Assembly (NCBI GenBank): GCA_037013495.1
Contig: CM072810.1
Coordinates: forward strand, 86,040,449 to 86,104,448
Length of the DNA: 64,000 nucleotides
Source of the DNA: Hippophae tibetana
Taxonomy: Eukaryota > Streptophyta > Magnoliopsida > Rosales > Elaeagnaceae
Direction: 5' to 3'
In this document: positions 63,873 through 64,000 of the stretch, one piece after another
Numbering within the stretch: position 1 is the stretch's first letter
How the letters are laid out: every line of letters starts with the position of its first letter
Made by a program: the position numbers and the translations under genes
The notes under the pieces: generated by a model
The model's database searches: none
Told to the model about the DNA's origin: nothing
The model's input: only the letters and a program-made list of their open reading frames with translations

Positions 63873-64000
63873 TTCCGTCTTTTTGACATTTTTGACCTTT
63901 TCGACCCATTTCGTCCGATTTTTCCATGTTTGTTGACCTTTTCTCACTTATTTATTGATATATTTGTGATGTATTGCTTCAAATATTCCTCTTTGAGTCT

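Larger units (their letters stand above)
50535..64000 (-). mobile_element. Ty3/gypsy LTR retrotransposon, Athila-like, with two gag genes (5' end outside window)
   Basis: A minus-strand LTR element inserted in a satellite monomer after its base 304. In sense order it has a partial 5' LTR, tRNA-Asp PBS, leader, stand-alone gag, gag-pol, long non-coding tail, polypurine tract and 3' LTR. The Athila lineage is inferred from the Gag type, the protease DLGAS and LLGRPF motifs, FMDDFSV at the RT active site, absence of a chromodomain, and hairpin-forming non-coding regions. Both LTRs start TGATGA and end TCATCA on the plus strand. About 168 bp of the 5' LTR lie beyond the window, so total length is about 13.6 kb. 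The target-site duplication cannot be checked; the left flank ends atgttt. The ORFs are intact and the LTRs nearly identical, so it is likely young and possibly competent. The extra gag is atypical for the family as I know it. Confidence 0.93.
62129..64000 (-). repeat. 5' LTR (partial; runs off the window)
   Basis: 1872 bp matching 50535-52449 of the other LTR. Differences seen: 7 substitutions, a 25-bp deletion in the GC-rich part (between direct repeats gctgcgcgc) and an 18-bp deletion nearby. About 168 bp, including the U3 end, lie outside the window. It holds the active promoter for the element. Confidence 0.97.

Noticed and set aside
63424..63947. ORFs of 62-167 codons in the 5' LTR
   Set aside because: Same GC-rich LTR sequence as above; frames are changed by the 25- and 18-bp deletions, as expected for non-coding DNA.

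Overview
This window is plant nuclear heterochromatin made of two things. Positions 1-50534 are one uninterrupted, head-to-tail, AT-rich satellite array with a monomer of about 546 bp (92 complete copies plus a 304-bp partial copy). Positions 50535-64000 are a long LTR retrotransposon of the Ty3/gypsy type, lying on the minus strand and inserted into the satellite. A plant (flowering plant, probably a eudicot) is indicated by the primer-binding site matching plant tRNA-Asp, an Athila-type polyprotein without chromodomain, and a plant-style TATA/bZIP promoter. The species cannot be named from sequence alone. No ordinary host gene is visible.

Satellite: all monomers face the same way. They fall into several variant types whose order is mosaic. 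Blocks of 4, 5, 10 and 11 monomers recur nearly unchanged (offsets about 2182, 2730-2755, 5459 and 6005 bp), and one rare variant carrying CCCGGG recurs three times exactly 22 monomers apart. This is the pattern expected from repeated unequal exchange or segmental amplification. Each monomer carries a perfect 18-bp palindrome.

Retrotransposon, read in its own (minus-strand) direction: 5' LTR (from beyond the window end to 62129), tRNA-Asp PBS (62122-62105), A-rich leader with twin covarying stem-loops, a stand-alone Gag ORF (61347-60010), a 343-bp spacer, an intact Gag-protease-RT-RNase H-integrase ORF of 1723 codons (59666-54495), a 1.9-kb non-coding tail with no env-like ORF, polypurine tract (52629-52618) and 3' LTR (52617-50535). 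The two LTRs differ at 7 bases plus two short deletions over the 1872 bp that can be compared, so the insertion is young. All catalytic motifs are present, so the copy looks autonomous.

The most unusual point is the architecture: the element carries two paralogous gag genes. The upstream gag is a complete capsid-type Gag but has lost the first two cysteines of its zinc knuckle (both Tyr). The gag fused to pol keeps an intact CCHC knuckle but has a more diverged capsid region. The sequence after the upstream gag stop resembles the sequence after the pol stop, including two hairpins, and ends in an A25 tract on the sense strand. This suggests that the upstream gag cassette came from a pol-deleted relative, perhaps through template switching. 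Paired hairpin/polypurine modules, twin leader stem-loops and a compact TATA plus tandem TGACGTCA plus G-box promoter complete a structurally rich element.
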